Notes under the pieces: generated by a model | What the model was told of the DNA's origin: nothing | What the model saw: the letters and a program-made list of their open reading frames with translations, nothing else | Database searches by the model: none | Assembly (NCBI GenBank): GCA_032158295.1 | Contig: CM063263.1 | Span: 8,428,501-8,492,500 of the forward strand | Length of the DNA stretch: 64,000 nucleotides | Direction of reading: 5' to 3' | Source of the DNA: Pycnopodia helianthoides | Taxonomy: Eukaryota; Echinodermata; Asteroidea; Forcipulatida; Asteriidae | Part shown: positions 45,323 through 56,957 of the stretch, piece after piece | Layout of the letters: each line of letters starts with the position of its first letter | How positions within the stretch are numbered: the stretch's first letter is position 1 | Made by a program: the position numbers and the translations under genes

Positions 45323-46817
45323 CACACATTGAAGAAAGAAGCACCCCCAAAAGTTGACGAACTTCTTGAAATAAGTTGGATTCAAAATTGCGACCTTGGT
45401 TTGAAAGCAGTTGAAGTGGAACCCCAAATCTACATATTAATTCTTCCGTTAACTTAGTAGCCACAGTTGCTGCCTCTTGGTTAGGAATCGCATATGCCTC
45501 TGTCCACTTAGTGAAATAATCACCCACAACGAGGATGTACTTATTGCCATCTTCTGTAACTGGTAACGGACCCATCACGTCTATAGCAATTCTCTCCATG
45601 GCAACACCAACATTGTATTGCTTCATACGACTTCTAGGTTTCTTCTGTGGTCGCCACTCATACCAATAATATCTTCTCTGCACTCTGTCTAGTGTCTCTG
45701 TTTTACCTAGATGACCGGATGTCGGGTCACTATGGAATCGCTGTATGTATTGTCTGCTTTCTTTAGGGAGAACTAACTGCCATGATATGTTATCGCCTCT
45801 CTCCGACTCCCATCTTCTATATAGTACACCATCCCGTATCTCTAGACGGTCCCACTGCGCCCAATAACGTTTAACTGCTTTATCACCGGGGGAAACTTTA
45901 CACCACTCTGGTCGCTTATTCCAAGACTCTTTCCATTGAATCACCTGTCCAATTGTCTCGTCCCTCAGCTGCGACATCCTTAAGCTTATGGCTTGTATAC
46001 AATCTTCCTCATCACTAGACTTCTCTTTTGAGCGCTCTTCACCTCGCCCCAAGTTTACGGCTGTACAGACCTCCAGCCTTTCACCATCTCCAGACTTCTC
46101 GGGGTCCCTTTTGCCCTCTACTGAGTCAATGGCGGTACACTCCTGGCCACTAGGCCCATCACTGCCGTTCCAGAACTTCTCCTGCAGGTCTCTTTTCTGC
46201 TCACGTAAGTCTATGTCTGTAAATTGTCGGCCATCATCTCCTAACTTATCAGAGTTTTCATGGTTATCCCTATTTCCTATTACAGCAGAGTGTGCATGTG
46301 ACACCTCTTCTTTTTCGTCACCCTTCTCCTCATTATCAATGATAAATGATAACACACTTTCCTTCACCGTTTCGCGGAGTTCTAATACTGTGTGTAATGG
46401 TTTGTCTCTGCGCCGCATAATACGGCTCGACTCTGTTGCACTGTTCACATTCATCACATGGCCGACGAGACAACCCATCTGCGTTCCCATGCTTAACTCC
46501 AGCTCAATGCTGTATCTCAAATGCATGTGCCCATCACCTCTAACCATCTTGCTGTTTGGCCCTCTGGACTTTTGAAGTTCATCAGCCATCTTAGAGCTCC
46601 ATGATCCGTCCGGATCATGGAGAAACTTTTTACCATACAGGTAATGATGAAATTGTCTTGTTGATGCTACTAGTGCAAGAAGTTCTTTTCTTGTCACGCG
46701 ATATCTCCTTTCGGTTTTGGTCAGTGTTCTGCTGAAGTATGCAATCACCTTTTCAGTACCCTCCTGTATCTGTGATAATACCACACCAATACCCAGGTTA
46801 CTAGCGTCTGTGTCCAA
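45323..46817 (-). pseudogene. Element A RNase H plus truncated integrase
   Basis: RNase H begins DTDASNLGIGVVLSQ and runs to LALVASTRQFHHYLYG, after which the domain is cut short by a deletion. The integrase zinc-binding region keeps its two histidines (HSDPTSGH) but the CxxC half is gone. The core shows the first catalytic aspartate in IAIDVMGPLP. The second position reads SNQG where the family has an aspartate. The sequence ends before the catalytic glutamate. At least three disabling changes are thus visible. Confidence 0.85.
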
Positions 46818-46891
46818 GACGAAACACTCGTCATTCGTAGGATATGCTAGAATTGGCGTTGATGTAAGGGCCGTCTTTAACTGCTTAAAGG

Positions 46892-47806
46892 CTATCTCAC
46901 AATCTTCAGTCCAGAGGACTGCCTCTGCTTTTCTGTCAGTCGGTGGAGCGGCTTTGCAATCTCTGCAAATCCCTTCACAAATCGTCTACAGTAAGAGCAC
47001 AATCCGAGAAAACTTCTGACGTCAGTTACATTTCTCGGTGTCGGCCATTCTCGAACTGTCTTAACTTTTGAGTCATCGGTAGCCAGTCCCTTGTCGGAAA
47101 CTTCATGCCCCAAAATTGAAACACTTCTCTGGAATAGGTGGCACTTCTTCGGACTTAACTTCAAGCCTACATTCTTGAGTCTGATCATTACTTCTTCAAG
47201 TCGCTTTATTGCCTGTGGGAAACTTTGTCCGTATGACACGATGTCGTCTAAGTAGAGTAGGCAGGATTGCCATTAAAGCCCTGACAAAACTCGCTCCATC
47301 AATCTGTCAAATGTTGCAGGTGCATTACATAACCCGAATGGCATGACTTTAAATTGATAAAAGCCAACTCCCGTCCCCGTCACAAATGCGGTCTTTTCAC
47401 GGTCCTCTTCTGCCATTTCTACCTGCCAGTAACCACTCTGAAGATCTAGCGTATAAAACTAAGTTGAACCAGATAACGCATCGAGTGAATCATCTATTCT
47501 GGGACGCGGGTAGGAATCTTATGGTTACAGCATTTAACTTTCTGTAATCGACGCAAAATCTTGTCGTACCATTTTTCTTCTTCACGAGAACTATTGGTGC
47601 GGCCAATGGACTTGAAGATGGCTCAATTACACCCCTCTTCAGCATCTTGTCTACTTCTGTCTCAGCCTCTGCTATCTTTGGTGAATTGGCAACCGTCTTG
47701 CTCGCTGTCGGATAGGTTTTGCTGTGCCGGTGTCAATCTTGTGCTTGTATATTGCGGTGCGACCCAAATCTTCTGAGGATTTTGCAAACGCATCTTGATG
47801 TCGCAC
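46892..47806 (-). pseudogene. Element A reverse transcriptase, broken
   Basis: Recognisable RT blocks include the [14 protein letters not shown] region near 47530, [12 protein letters not shown] near 47330, the catalytic LLYLDDIVSYG near 47245 and the C-terminal FLGLCSYCRRFV segment. A stop codon lies just before the catalytic block (about 47276), and frame changes occur near 47520 and 47810. Confidence 0.85.
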
Positions 47807-48020
47807 TTAAAGTTTCTTCAACTCCTCCCGTTGCCCATTATCAAGGTGTGTATTGCACCGTGTGTACAAATCTTCTAAGTGCTCCGGTATCTGCCCTTTA
47901 TTCATCGGCTTCTTGTCATGTGTGTGACAAACTGCAGTCCGTGTTTTATTCTCTTCAAGTGTAACTATTTCTTCAACTGGCTCACAAGTTGCTATAGTCC
48001 CCTTGTATAACTTAGCATAA

Positions 48021-48599
48021 TCATTGCTTAAATTTAACACACGCACCTTCTCTCGCATTAGCTAACGTCTTGGCAATCATCATGCCATGCTGTTGTACAA
48101 ACTTTGCTGTGGGCTCCATTACTGCCAATCCAATGTCATCTCCACCAACAACTCTCCCTGGTAGAACAACTTCCTCTCTAGGCGGAATACACACCGTCAT
48201 ATCTGCTACAACTCGGCAACATGTCGGTTGAGGTTTCTTTACTGCACGTTCTGTCATGTTTTGAAATTTCATCTCTCCTTTCCCGCATTCTAATCGGAAA
48301 TTATGCTGTTGCAAGAAGTCGTACCCAAGGATACCCTCAAGCTCTATTTCAGCTACCCATACTTCGTGTAGAACTTCTACGCCGTCTTCAATCTTCATCT
48401 TGAATTTCCCTTGCCCCTGGAAAGAAAGTGGTCTGCCATCAGCCATCGCCATTTTAATCTTGCTTCTCTCCAGTGGCAGTCTTGTTAATTCGTTTATCCT
48501 GTAGTAGACATCTGGCCTTATAATTGTTATGTTTGCTCCGGTGTCAACCAAGAAAGTTACTTCAGCATTTCGTACTAAACCTTCAACGTATAACCTCAC
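48021..48599 (-). pseudogene. Element A aspartic protease region
   Basis: An open frame with the retropepsin active-site motif FLVDTGANITII and the later hydrophobic ILGYDFL motif. It is followed by a linker (48058-47807) before the RT. The open frame itself is intact over 190 codons, but it lies in a dead element. Confidence 0.8.
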
Positions 48600-50078
48600 T
48601 ACTTGCTGCTAACGAGCGGGATCCTACTGTCGCTGTGTTGTTGTCGGGCCTGGGCTGATGAGTCGAGTATCGGCCCGAAAGTTCGACTGCTGCCCGTTTC
48701 CCTGTTGGTTAAATTGACCGACATTTCGTCCATTACGGTTGTAATTGTTCGGTCGTTTAGTCTGCCGCCTTGACCACGGACATCATTGCAGTTCCAGCAC
48801 TCATTGGTTCTGTTTTTCTCCTTGCCGTTCTTGCCACGTCTGTGCCGTTGGCCTCGTACCATTCCTATCGTGATTTCTATTTTCACCGCCATCAGCTACC
48901 AGCTTTTTCTGTATATTTTGGAAACCTTCCGCTAATGCTTACTCAATATTACTCATCAGTGATGACAGCTGCCCTCGAAGACTGTCTCTGTCGTCAGTGA
49001 CCTTTCCATCCCTCGTCGTTTGTTTGTTGTCGACTTCAACTACTCTTGCGGTTGGCCTCCTCTGCCCCGTCCGCTGTCTATCTGCCACTTGAAATGCTTC
49101 TAGTTCCACGGCTACTCTCACGGCATCTTCAAGGCTTGTCGGTCACGACTGGAACTTAACACTCTCCATCTAAAATCGGCGTCTTGCAGTGCATCTATAA
49201 AATGCTCCTTGGCCGTGTCTCTTGAAGTTTGTAATTTGCAGATGGATATGCCTGCCTCGTCAAACGTCTCACTGCTTGCGCTAATTCAGGTAGTATCTCC
49301 TCTCGTTTTCTTACTCTATTTTTAAGTTGAACCCTAAATAACTCTGTCTGATTTTCTGTTCCAAATCTTTGCCCCAAAGCTGCAGTGAGGGCACTGTAAC
49401 TTTGTCGTCTCTCATCATCTAAATCTCCAAGCACGGGTTGTGCTGATCCACGTAAGCTTGCTGCGAGGTAAATTGCCTGTGCTGATTCTCCCCAGCCGTT
49501 TAACTCGGAGAAGCAACGTGGTGAAAAAATTCTCCACATATTCCAAATATGGTCATAATTTTTTTTCAATGGGCCAAAAAAGCCACGGTTTTTTGTATTC
49601 GACACCCCTTGTATACACCACAAGCCTGTAGACTCCCATTGGCCAGGCTATAACCACTGCCGAGTAAGAATTATTTAATGACAGCAGTCCCAAGGGACAG
49701 CTATGCCCTTGGGAATTGTAACTTGATATCTTAGTGAGCCAACTCCTTGTGCCATTATCTCTTTGTGTCAACCCTGTGCCGCCCAGAGCTAAAACAGGTC
49801 GTAAATAACACACACTGCTGGCCCAGACAAAAGCCCTGTGGAGATTAAAATTGCTTTGGGCTTGCAGGAGGGGGTCATTGACCTAAAAAACTGGGTGGTG
49901 AAAAAATTCTCCACCTGGATCCACCGCGTTTTACAGAAGGGCCCGCTGCTCCGAGGGTTAACTCTGCTAACAACTCGAACTGTACTTTATAATCGGTCCA
50001 TGAACCAGATCCATCAAACGTTGGTGGTCTAACCCTAGGTTTTTCTGCAAACATTCTGCAGCTTGACTTCACAAACAC
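48600..50078 (-). pseudogene. Element A gag, split by a MITE
   Basis: Gag-like sequence lies in two blocks: 50035-49962 (RPPTFDGSGSWTDYK) and 49499 downward (NGWGESAQAIYLAASLRG, then LRGSAQPVLGDL). They are separated by the MITE at 49504-49957, and the reading frame resumes exactly if the MITE and one TTAA are ignored. A nucleocapsid-like CWNC start near 48785 lacks the rest of the zinc knuckle. Frames also shift near 49195 and 48940. Confidence 0.75.
49504..49957. mobile_element. TTAA-flanked MITE inside gag of element A
   Basis: 454 bp between TTAA 49500-49503 and TTAA 49958-49961. The ends are CTCGGAGAAGC and GCTGCTCCGAGGG, which are inverted repeats. A near-terminal GTGGTGAAAAAATTCTCCAC motif occurs in the same orientation at 49529 and 49896 because it is itself palindromic. 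Non-coding. Confidence 0.85.
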
Positions 50079-50118
50079 TAGAGCTTGAGTTCGGTGTTCT
50101 TAACCGCTCGGCCACAAC
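50071..50118 (-). repeat. tRNA-Leu-like SINE scrap in gag of element A
   Basis: The minus strand GTTGTGGCCGAGCGGTTAAG and CTCAAGCTCTAGTG match the A-box and anticodon parts of the SINE at 18880-18976. The B box is absent. Confidence 0.6.
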
Positions 50119-50148
50119 ACCCCATTAAAGGGAACTGGAACTTGGGGT

Positions 50149-50716
50149 TGAAATGAGTGAATAACTTCACAGAGTATAACTTCCAGTACACGTTTATTCA
50201 TCTGACTAACTCATGGCTTGGCAACCAGGGTTGTGGGAATAGCGCCCTCTAGTGTTGATATTATGGGAGAAATTGCTGTTGATCCTATATTACGGTGTAG
50301 CTCGAAGAAAAGACTGGAGAGGAGACAACTTCTTGAGTAGGAATGGATTATTACTGGTTTTTTCAACATACATCAAGAGAGTGTGTAGAGAATGAGAAAA
50401 CTGAGTGTATATTGGTTATGTAACTGTCTGCACTCAAACAAGTGAAGCAAGGTCATCAATAGGCCTACAAAACTGTATGTGTGGTGCTATGCATGGGATA
50501 GTGAAAGTGCCCTAAAACAATGTATAAACTTTCCAATGTATTACTTTGTCTGGTGTGTATGCAAAGTAGAGCCTTGACCTAGTTATACTGTAAACAGGAG
50601 AGACATGGGAGAGGGCGCTATAACAGTTTAACAGTGAAGATGAAATGATTCAATAACAAATAACAAATAACAGTTCAAGTAGCAGTTCAATTAAGAGTTC
50701 ACCACAATATATTACA
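50149..50716 (-). repeat. Element B 3' LTR (568 bp)
   Basis: Bounded by TG...CA on the minus strand (starting TGTAATATATTG and ending CTCATTTCA). It sits directly downstream of the polypurine tract. The part shared with the 5' LTR differs at about 3 of 113 positions. Confidence 0.88.
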
Positions 50717-50956
50717 TCCCCCTTTCGAAAAAAAAACTTGTTTTGTCAACATTAAAAAATGTATGCACTATAATTGTTGGTGTGTGTTAAAGAAAACTCT
50801 TAGTAAACCCACAGTAAATTTGACATACATGTGCATGGAGTAACAACAACTGTTTTTGTAACAATAAAAAGCATAACAGTTTTGACGAAAAAAAATCAAA
50901 AAGGATCAGTTTTATAATCAAGAAATCAGCATAAAAATCACTAGTCTCACTGGACT

Positions 50957-51163
50957 TTACCAAAATTGTAGATTAATAAAATAAACAAACCAATATGGGC
51001 GCAGAGAAGTGGGGAGCTCTTTCATTCTGTCTTGCCATCCACGCAATATAATATCGATGAGCTGCAGTAGTGTTGCATCCTGCTGAGTTTCGCGTTTAAG
51101 CTCTGTGAGGCGCTCCATAGAAAATTGAACATGGTGTATTTGCACGTCCAATGGAATGTGCAC
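50957..51163 (-). pseudogene. Element B integrase N-terminal stub
   Basis: RLTELKRETQQDATLLQL and the LPTSLRPYW segment belong to the linker before the integrase zinc domain. The frame then stops. Only about 240 bases separate it from the LTR, so the integrase catalytic core is absent. Confidence 0.75.
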
Positions 51164-51194
51164 GTTGTTCTGTGTTGGTGAGCGTGAAAAACTA

Positions 51195-52590
51195 TCAGCG
51201 ATGGGAACTTCTTTCCCTGGACGGTAGTGTAAAGGTTAAATCATATGGTTGGAGCCGCATGAACATTCTCTGTAGGCGTGGTGGTGCGGAAGTCAACGGC
51301 TTCTGATGGATCATTTGTAATGGCTTATGATCACTCTCAACTGTGAAATGTTTACCGTAGACATAGGTATGATATCTTTCGCAGCCGAAAACAACTGCTA
51401 GCATTTCACGCTCAATGTTGGCGTATCTAGTCTCAGCATCACTAAGTGCCTTTGAAGCATATGCCACTGGGGCACCATCCTGCATGATGAGCGTAGCACC
51501 CAATCCACGGAGGGATGCATCCACCTGTACTACTGTGGGTTTGTTGGGGTCAAAGTATCGCAATGTTGCAGATTCACAAATCTGGTCACGAACTTTCTCA
51601 AAACACTGTTGGTGAATGGGTGACCAAATATAGTCAATGTCTTTCTGTAGTAGCCCACGCAAATCTGCAGGGTGGCTTGACAAGTTCGGAATGAACGGAC
51701 TCGAGTATGTGACCATACCAAGGAACTCTCTAAGTTTTGTCTTATCTGTTGGGGGTGGCATGGCTTTGATCGCTTTGACCTTTGAAGGGTCCGGGTGGAC
51801 ACCATCATGCCAAAGAAAAGGACGTGTGGATCCTTGATGGTGCATTTGCTGCTGTTAAACTTTAAACCACTAGTAGCAGCGACTGTCGATAGCCGATGAA
51901 GATTGCGATCATGACACTGTTCTGAGTCTCCAAATACGATAATGTCATCTGCGATTCCGATAACACCATCACTCTTGCTCCAGTATCTGATCCAAACGGT
52001 ATTGAAAGACATCCTGACTGACATTTAACCCAAATGGCATCCGTCTGTAACAAAAGCGTCCAAAGGGACTGTTGAATGTGGTCAATAGGGAACTATAGCT
52101 TCATCAAGGTGAACTGACCAGTAGCCATGTTTTGCATCGAGCTTACTGAAAATCTTTGCACCAGCAAGCCTGTGAGTGATTTCTTCAACAGTTGGTGTCT
52201 TATGATGGCATCGCCTGATCGATTTGTTAAGATCAGTGGGATCCAAGCATATGCGTAACTGTCCATTAGCTTTACGTGACACTGCAATGCTACTAACCCA
52301 ATCAGTGGGCTCAGTCACCTTGCGAATAACATGCCAGCTGTGTCTCCATTTGAGTAAGTTCTGCTTTCAACTCATCACGGATGTGAATGGGGCACACGAG
52401 GGGCATGGATGACAGGTTGCATATCATCACGAAGAACAATGTGATATGCACCACTAAAGTCTCCGATAGCATCAAATTGTTCAGGGTATTTGGGCATGAG
52501 ATCTTGAACAGAAGCACTTGGCTGACAGCGTTGTGTCTCAACTTGCGAGGTATCAGACTCATCAGAGCGATTGAGAGTGACAATGTTCAA
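51195..52590 (-). pseudogene. Element B reverse transcriptase and RNase H, frameshifted
   Basis: The RT start is seen in WVSSIAVSRKANGQLRICLD (52318 frame) and the catalytic block in GIADDIIVFGDS (52024 frame). The RT tail and RNase H (VVQVDASLRGLGATLIM, YASKALSDAETRYANIE) lie in the 51845 frame. At least three frame changes separate these parts. Confidence 0.88.
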
Positions 52591-52633
52591 ACGAAGTGCT
52601 GTACGTAGGCCAATGATTGCCGGTCCATCCGTC

Positions 52634-52924
52634 TCACATAATTATGTGAAATAAGGCAGTGTGCCATTCTGACTTGCCATACTTGCATGGGAGATTTAAC
52701 GTGCCATATTGCTTGATCAGAGTTCCATTATATGCTTTGAGAATTGCTGTAGAGGGAGCCAATTGTCCCTTGCGTGGAAATCCATTGGAATCAAGTGTAG
52801 TAGGGTACATTCGGCGATACATGCGAATGGGAATGGTATTCGTTTGAGCACCAGTATCAATCTTAGCACGTAAATTGATGATACGACGTTCTGTGTCCTG
52901 TTTTAGTTGGACGACTATGTGCAC
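52634..52924 (-). pseudogene. Element B aspartic protease
   Basis: Retropepsin motif AKIDTGAQTNTIPI followed by a tail of about 70 residues. It lies between gag and RT, as usual for Gypsy elements. Confidence 0.8.
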
Positions 52925-53930
52925 GCTTCATCCCTATCCATGGCACCTGGAGAGATGTCTGAGATAACAATATCAAGGGTGATCGTCGGTCGGACAGATC
53001 ATCTGCGTCTCCACTCTGGAAAGCTGTATCAGCCAGCATGTGCATGTCACGCTTAGGCTTAGGCTTAGACTTGTGCTGTTGTGACTTGGATCTGTAATTT
53101 GAGCGATAACGACCAAAATGTGTACGCTGGCGTTCTCTGCCACGCGTTTGCTGACTATTGTTCTGCCGTGAATCCTGTGATTTACGCATAGTTCTCCGGT
53201 GATTCTGTTTGCCACAGCAATTACATGTGGTACTAAATGCAAGGCACAACTCTCGTGATGATTTGAAAGAATGAGTGCGTCCACAATTCCAACATGCACG
53301 TTGACGTTGCATAACATCAACTGATGGGTTAGCTTGGTTCACGTTGGTAAGTTGTTCCATGTGTGACAAGGATGCCTCATGGGTGCGAGCAATGTCTAAA
53401 CACTGTTCAATGCTCAATTTGTCATCTTCAGCCAACAATTTCTTTTGCAAATGTGCATGCTTGGTACCAGCGATAAACTGTTCAATGATTCTATCAGCGA
53501 ATTCTTTATCATCGCGAAAGTGACATGTTTGGGCGTGCAGCTTCAATCGTGACATGAAATCATCAACTGTCTCTTGATTTTTCTGTCGAAACTTGTGTAA
53601 GTATAGAGACGAGCGACACGGAAATTTGAGCGTGGAGTTAGCTGGGCAACAAAACGATCCCAGACTACATCTGCATTCTTTGCATCAGCATCAGGTAGGC
53701 TCCAGGAATTGCATTTGCGAAGTCCTGTCGAACCCATAAACAGAAGGATATGATCCACCTGATTTTCTGCTTGGACATTCTTTACAGAGAAGTATATAGT
53801 TCACATTGCTGACAAAAAATCTGTATAGCACTTGGCAAATCTGGATCATCCCAAGACATACGGGGTGTGATTGAGTCAGTCATGTTGGTACACAAACTTG
53901 ATAAAGCACTAAATAAATATGGCGACGAAC
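52925..53930 (-). pseudogene. Element B gag with paired zinc knuckles
   Basis: A start-like segment near 53880 (MTDSITPRMSWDDPDLP), a central gag region (RIIEQFIAGTKHAHLQKKLL) and a nucleocapsid with CWNCG...C and CNCCGKQNH motifs are followed by an arginine/serine-rich stretch. Frames shift near 53780 and 53550. This style is common in metazoan Gypsy elements of the K02A2.6-like group. Confidence 0.75.
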
Positions 53931-54110
53931 TAAACACTGCAGTATTGTGCACCGCAACATGTACATGCACTATAACGTTAATCGACAATACAGTACAGCA
54001 CGAAGCAACTACATGTTTATTTGTGTTCCTCAACAATACCTTGTCATGTCACGAGTTGTTGGTATTAAACTGGCATTAATGACGCCGAGGTTCTTACCGC
54101 GCTGCCACCA

Positions 54111-54229
54111 TGAAATGAGTGGATAACTACACAGAGTATAACTTCCAGTACACGTTTATTCATCTGACTAACTCATGGCTTGGCAACCAGGGTTGTGGGA
54201 ATAGTGCCCTCTAGTGTTGATATATTACA
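54111..54229 (-). repeat. Element B 5' LTR, internally deleted (119 bp)
   Basis: It matches the outer part of the 568-bp 3' LTR and its last few bases. About 449 internal bases are missing, with short ATAT(TA) homology at the join. LTRs are identical when an element inserts, so the loss is later. Confidence 0.85.
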
Positions 54230-54234
54230 GGGGT

Positions 54235-54541
54235 TAAATCATCATGTGTCTTCAAGGCCTCAATTTCTTTTCTAAGCAGTTCATTTTCTTAACTGCGTCT
54301 CGTTCTTTCTGCAAATCAGTCGGAAATGGGGTTGATGCATCACCTCCTGATGCTATCGTCATCAGCAATTCTGCGTTGTCCTCCGGAATTGTGCCACTCA
54401 AAACATCACTCTCCATCTCCAGAATGGGTCCGAATTGAATCTCTGGGTCTGAAGTCTGCATTATCTTATCTCTGTCGTTGTGGTAGCGTGTTCTATTCTC
54501 CTCAAAACTTCAGCCGAAATCACACCGCTGCCACCAAAATA
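54235..54541 (-). pseudogene. Element A gag N-terminus, leader and primer-binding site
   Basis: This is the piece of element A beyond the insertion of B. A gag-like frame starts MQTSDPEIQFGPILEME at 54461 and shifts frame near 54260, after which EALKTHDDLTP continues across the target site of B. Upstream, TGGTGGCAGCGG (minus strand, 54536-54525) is a primer-binding site nearly identical to that of element B. Confidence 0.7.
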
Positions 54542-55300
54542 TGTAACGGGCTGCTACACCGCTCCGTTACGGTGATGCTAGAGGACGTCAATAGAGGGCG
54601 GGCTTAACACCAGATTCTCTCCAAACTGACGATGTCTGATCTGCTAACAGCGTCTTGGTTGATTGGGATGGAGGGGACCTGGGAAATAGATGATCTGCAA
54701 CCGCTGATTGGAAACAGGGAGCAGGGGGTGGACTATGGAAGGGGAAGGGTGGACTTTAGAGGGAGGGGTGGGTGGCAGTGATTATTGTCTACAAAAGAGC
54801 AAGGAGTCTAATGATCATAATTATGGGAACTGAGGGGCATAAAGTTAATTATTGAAAGGTCGGGGAAGTAAGGAGGCATCTACTTTAACTATTCTCAGGC
54901 AACTGAACAGCAGTATAAAACAGCCTTTGAAACGTTTCCTTTAACTTCAACATGAGAATTATGCTTATTTATTCATCAAAACTTCAATCATCAATATTTA
55001 CAATAATCCAGTTGGTATTTAATATTCATCAGATTGAGTGACTCCATTTGCATACTGGGCAACTATAATTGAATGAACTAGGGAAGTCGCGGGGGCTGCG
55101 CTGCTCTAATAAATTGCATATGGGTGCTCTGCTCTATAGCTGGCTTAGTTCTATATGCTCCGATTACTATGCCACTGGTCTCCACTGCTCACCACTGCTC
55201 AGCTCCCGGCTTTCTGCGACGCAGCTTATCTTCCCACAGGGTCCTGTCCTACGAACAGAGCACCAAATATGCACTGGCAGCTCGCCTTTTATACACTTCA
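54542..55300 (-). repeat. Probable element A 5' LTR (outer end undetermined)
   Basis: On the minus strand the sequence ends in CCCGTTACA (54542 on the + strand) a few bases before the primer-binding site. A good TATA box for the minus strand (TATAAAAG, 55293-55286) suggests the LTR promoter. The 3' LTR is missing, so the outer border cannot be fixed by comparison. Confidence 0.45.
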
Positions 55301-55799
55301 TGGGCTCGCAAACTAGGGCAACGCGCGCTGATTGGCTTAACTGCGCGTAACACTATGCAAATATGGTCACTCACTCTCATACTATGTACAATATCTGCAA
55401 TGTTAAAAATATAACGTAGATTAAAAATGTGTAAAGAAGTAATGGTCATTGATTTTGTATACAAAACAGTTTACACGTATACGTGAAGTAATGATGCACA
55501 TGCACTCGTTACTTTAAAGTTTGTTATAAACTAACGCTAGTATTTTAGTCATTGTCTACAATCGTCAATTCTAAAGGGAACAATTTAGATAGCACATTAA
55601 TTCCACCGGTAAGTTCTAAAGAATAAGTTAAGTGAATAAAGAACAAGTTCTGTCCGTTCCTGTTTTATGATTATTTGACAAAACTAACGTTAACTCGACA
55701 GATACTTGAGCTTACATGACGAACTGTTGTTAGTGTTTGCAGAGTCTACATTATTTCATGCTGTTGTAATAAAGCTTGGATTTTAATTATTCAGGAAGA

Positions 55800-56170
55800 G
55801 CAATTTTTGTCACAATAGTATGGTCTATCCTGTCAAATGCCTTACTGTAGTCCGTGGCAACTACTGTAGATACCGTGTTTGGAGTATCAGCGTTACGAGC
55901 CAAAGTATCCATGACGTTAGTAAGGTAGTGAGTGAGTGGTTGAGAAACCCTTTCTGTTCACAAACTGTTGGGGGTCAAGCTGGGGAAGGATGTCTTGCAG
56001 AATCCATTGGATGGCAAAGTTCTCTGCTACCTTGGCAAAGTAGTCGGTGAGTGAGACTCTTTGTCGATGGCTGGTGATTTGGTTTTGGGTACCGAGATGA
56101 CCACAGCTCTTTTCCATTGTGATGGAAGGCTACCAGTGCTGAATGATCGATTGAGAATGTCAGTAATTAT
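55800..56170 (-). pseudogene. LINE reverse-transcriptase fragment
   Basis: Minus-strand frames read SLPSQWKRAVVISVPK, then SLTDYFAKVAENFA, then VVATDYSKAFDRIDH. This is the first third of a non-LTR reverse transcriptase (the DYSKAFD block carries the first catalytic aspartate). Two frame changes occur. Dead fragment. Confidence 0.75.
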
Positions 56171-56227
56171 TGGGATGCATCAATCTTAATAGCACCAGTT
56201 GTAGCCGTAGCAATATCATCCAATTTA

Positions 56228-56398
56228 GACCTTATGCACATGACATCATTTGAGTTGGGCGCCCTCGGCCAGAGGTCGAAAGAAGGTTGCTCATTGGCTC
56301 ATCATATGCGCTGCGTGTACATAACTGTGCGTTTTCCATTGTTGTGTCATCGTTTTACCTCTGACATGGCGGCGTGATGACGTCAACGCATAAGGTCC
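56228..56398. mobile_element. Short MITE related to 10695-10855
   Basis: Termini AGACCTTATGC and GCATAAGGTCC are inverted repeats. The interior shares CATTGGCT and TTTTCCATTGT...CATCGTTTTAC with the earlier element. Confidence 0.65.
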
Positions 56399-56684
56399 AT
56401 TCGGATTTTAAAATACCTATAGCAATTTATTATAATTACAATTCGTCGTGGTTTCTTTCGTTGATTTCTCAAATTTATTCAATACTTAAATGTTATTAAT
56501 ATAGGTCTAATGAAAGTAAAAGAAATATTAATGACTAAATGTCACTTTCCCAACAACATGGTATTATTATTAATTTTTTTTAGCCATAAACTACGTTCAA
56601 ATAAGATATTTGAAAGAGCAGAATCACGCACAGTTAAACTCCGTTAGGTTAGGATCAACATGGTCCCGGCTGGATGTTCGAAGG

Positions 56685-56957
56685 AGACCTTTCTGTTGCT
56701 GATAATCAAACCGCGCAGGTTAGCATGGACGGCCAAATGTTGGCAAATTCAACATTTCTGCAAGTTTTCATAAATAATTTAGTTTTTTGTTTTTTATTGT
56801 TGTAATGATTGGTTCCTTTGTTTCCAACACTATTTTTTAATATTTTGTGCAACATTGTTACAAACTGTGGCTATCTGTTACTTTGCATTAATGGCTTCCC
56901 ACGGTTTTCTAACCTTTGTTTGACCAAATCGGGCTGCGATGTTGCAATGGAAAGTCC
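56685..56957. mobile_element. MITE, TATAGACCTTTCCAT family, copy 3 (eroded)
   Basis: GAGACCTTTCTGTTG on the left and CAATGGAAAGTCCATT on the right. It shares AGCATGGACGGCCAAATGTT and ACAAACTGTGGCTATCTG with copies 1 and 2. Confidence 0.75.

Larger units (their letters stand above)
45323..50143 (-). mobile_element. Ty3/Gypsy element A, decayed main body
   Basis: Order on the minus strand: gag, protease, reverse transcriptase, RNase H, integrase, the Ty3/Gypsy arrangement. Its gag N-terminus and 5' LTR are displaced to 54235 onward by nested element B. Multiple stops and frameshifts exist. The 3' end (rest of integrase, polypurine tract, 3' LTR) is missing beyond the MITE at 44936-45318. Not active. 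Confidence 0.85.
50149..54229 (-). mobile_element. Ty3/Gypsy element B, nested in element A, both LTRs and target duplication present
   Basis: The element is bounded by LTRs and a perfect 5-bp target duplication GGGGT (50144-50148 and 54230-54234). The minus-strand order is 5' LTR, primer-binding site (TGGTGGCAGCGCGG at 54110-54097), gag with zinc knuckles, protease, RT, RNase H, an integrase stub, a polypurine tract (GAAAGGGGGA just before 50716) and 3' LTR. The integrase core is deleted and several frameshifts exist, so it cannot move by itself. Confidence 0.92.
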
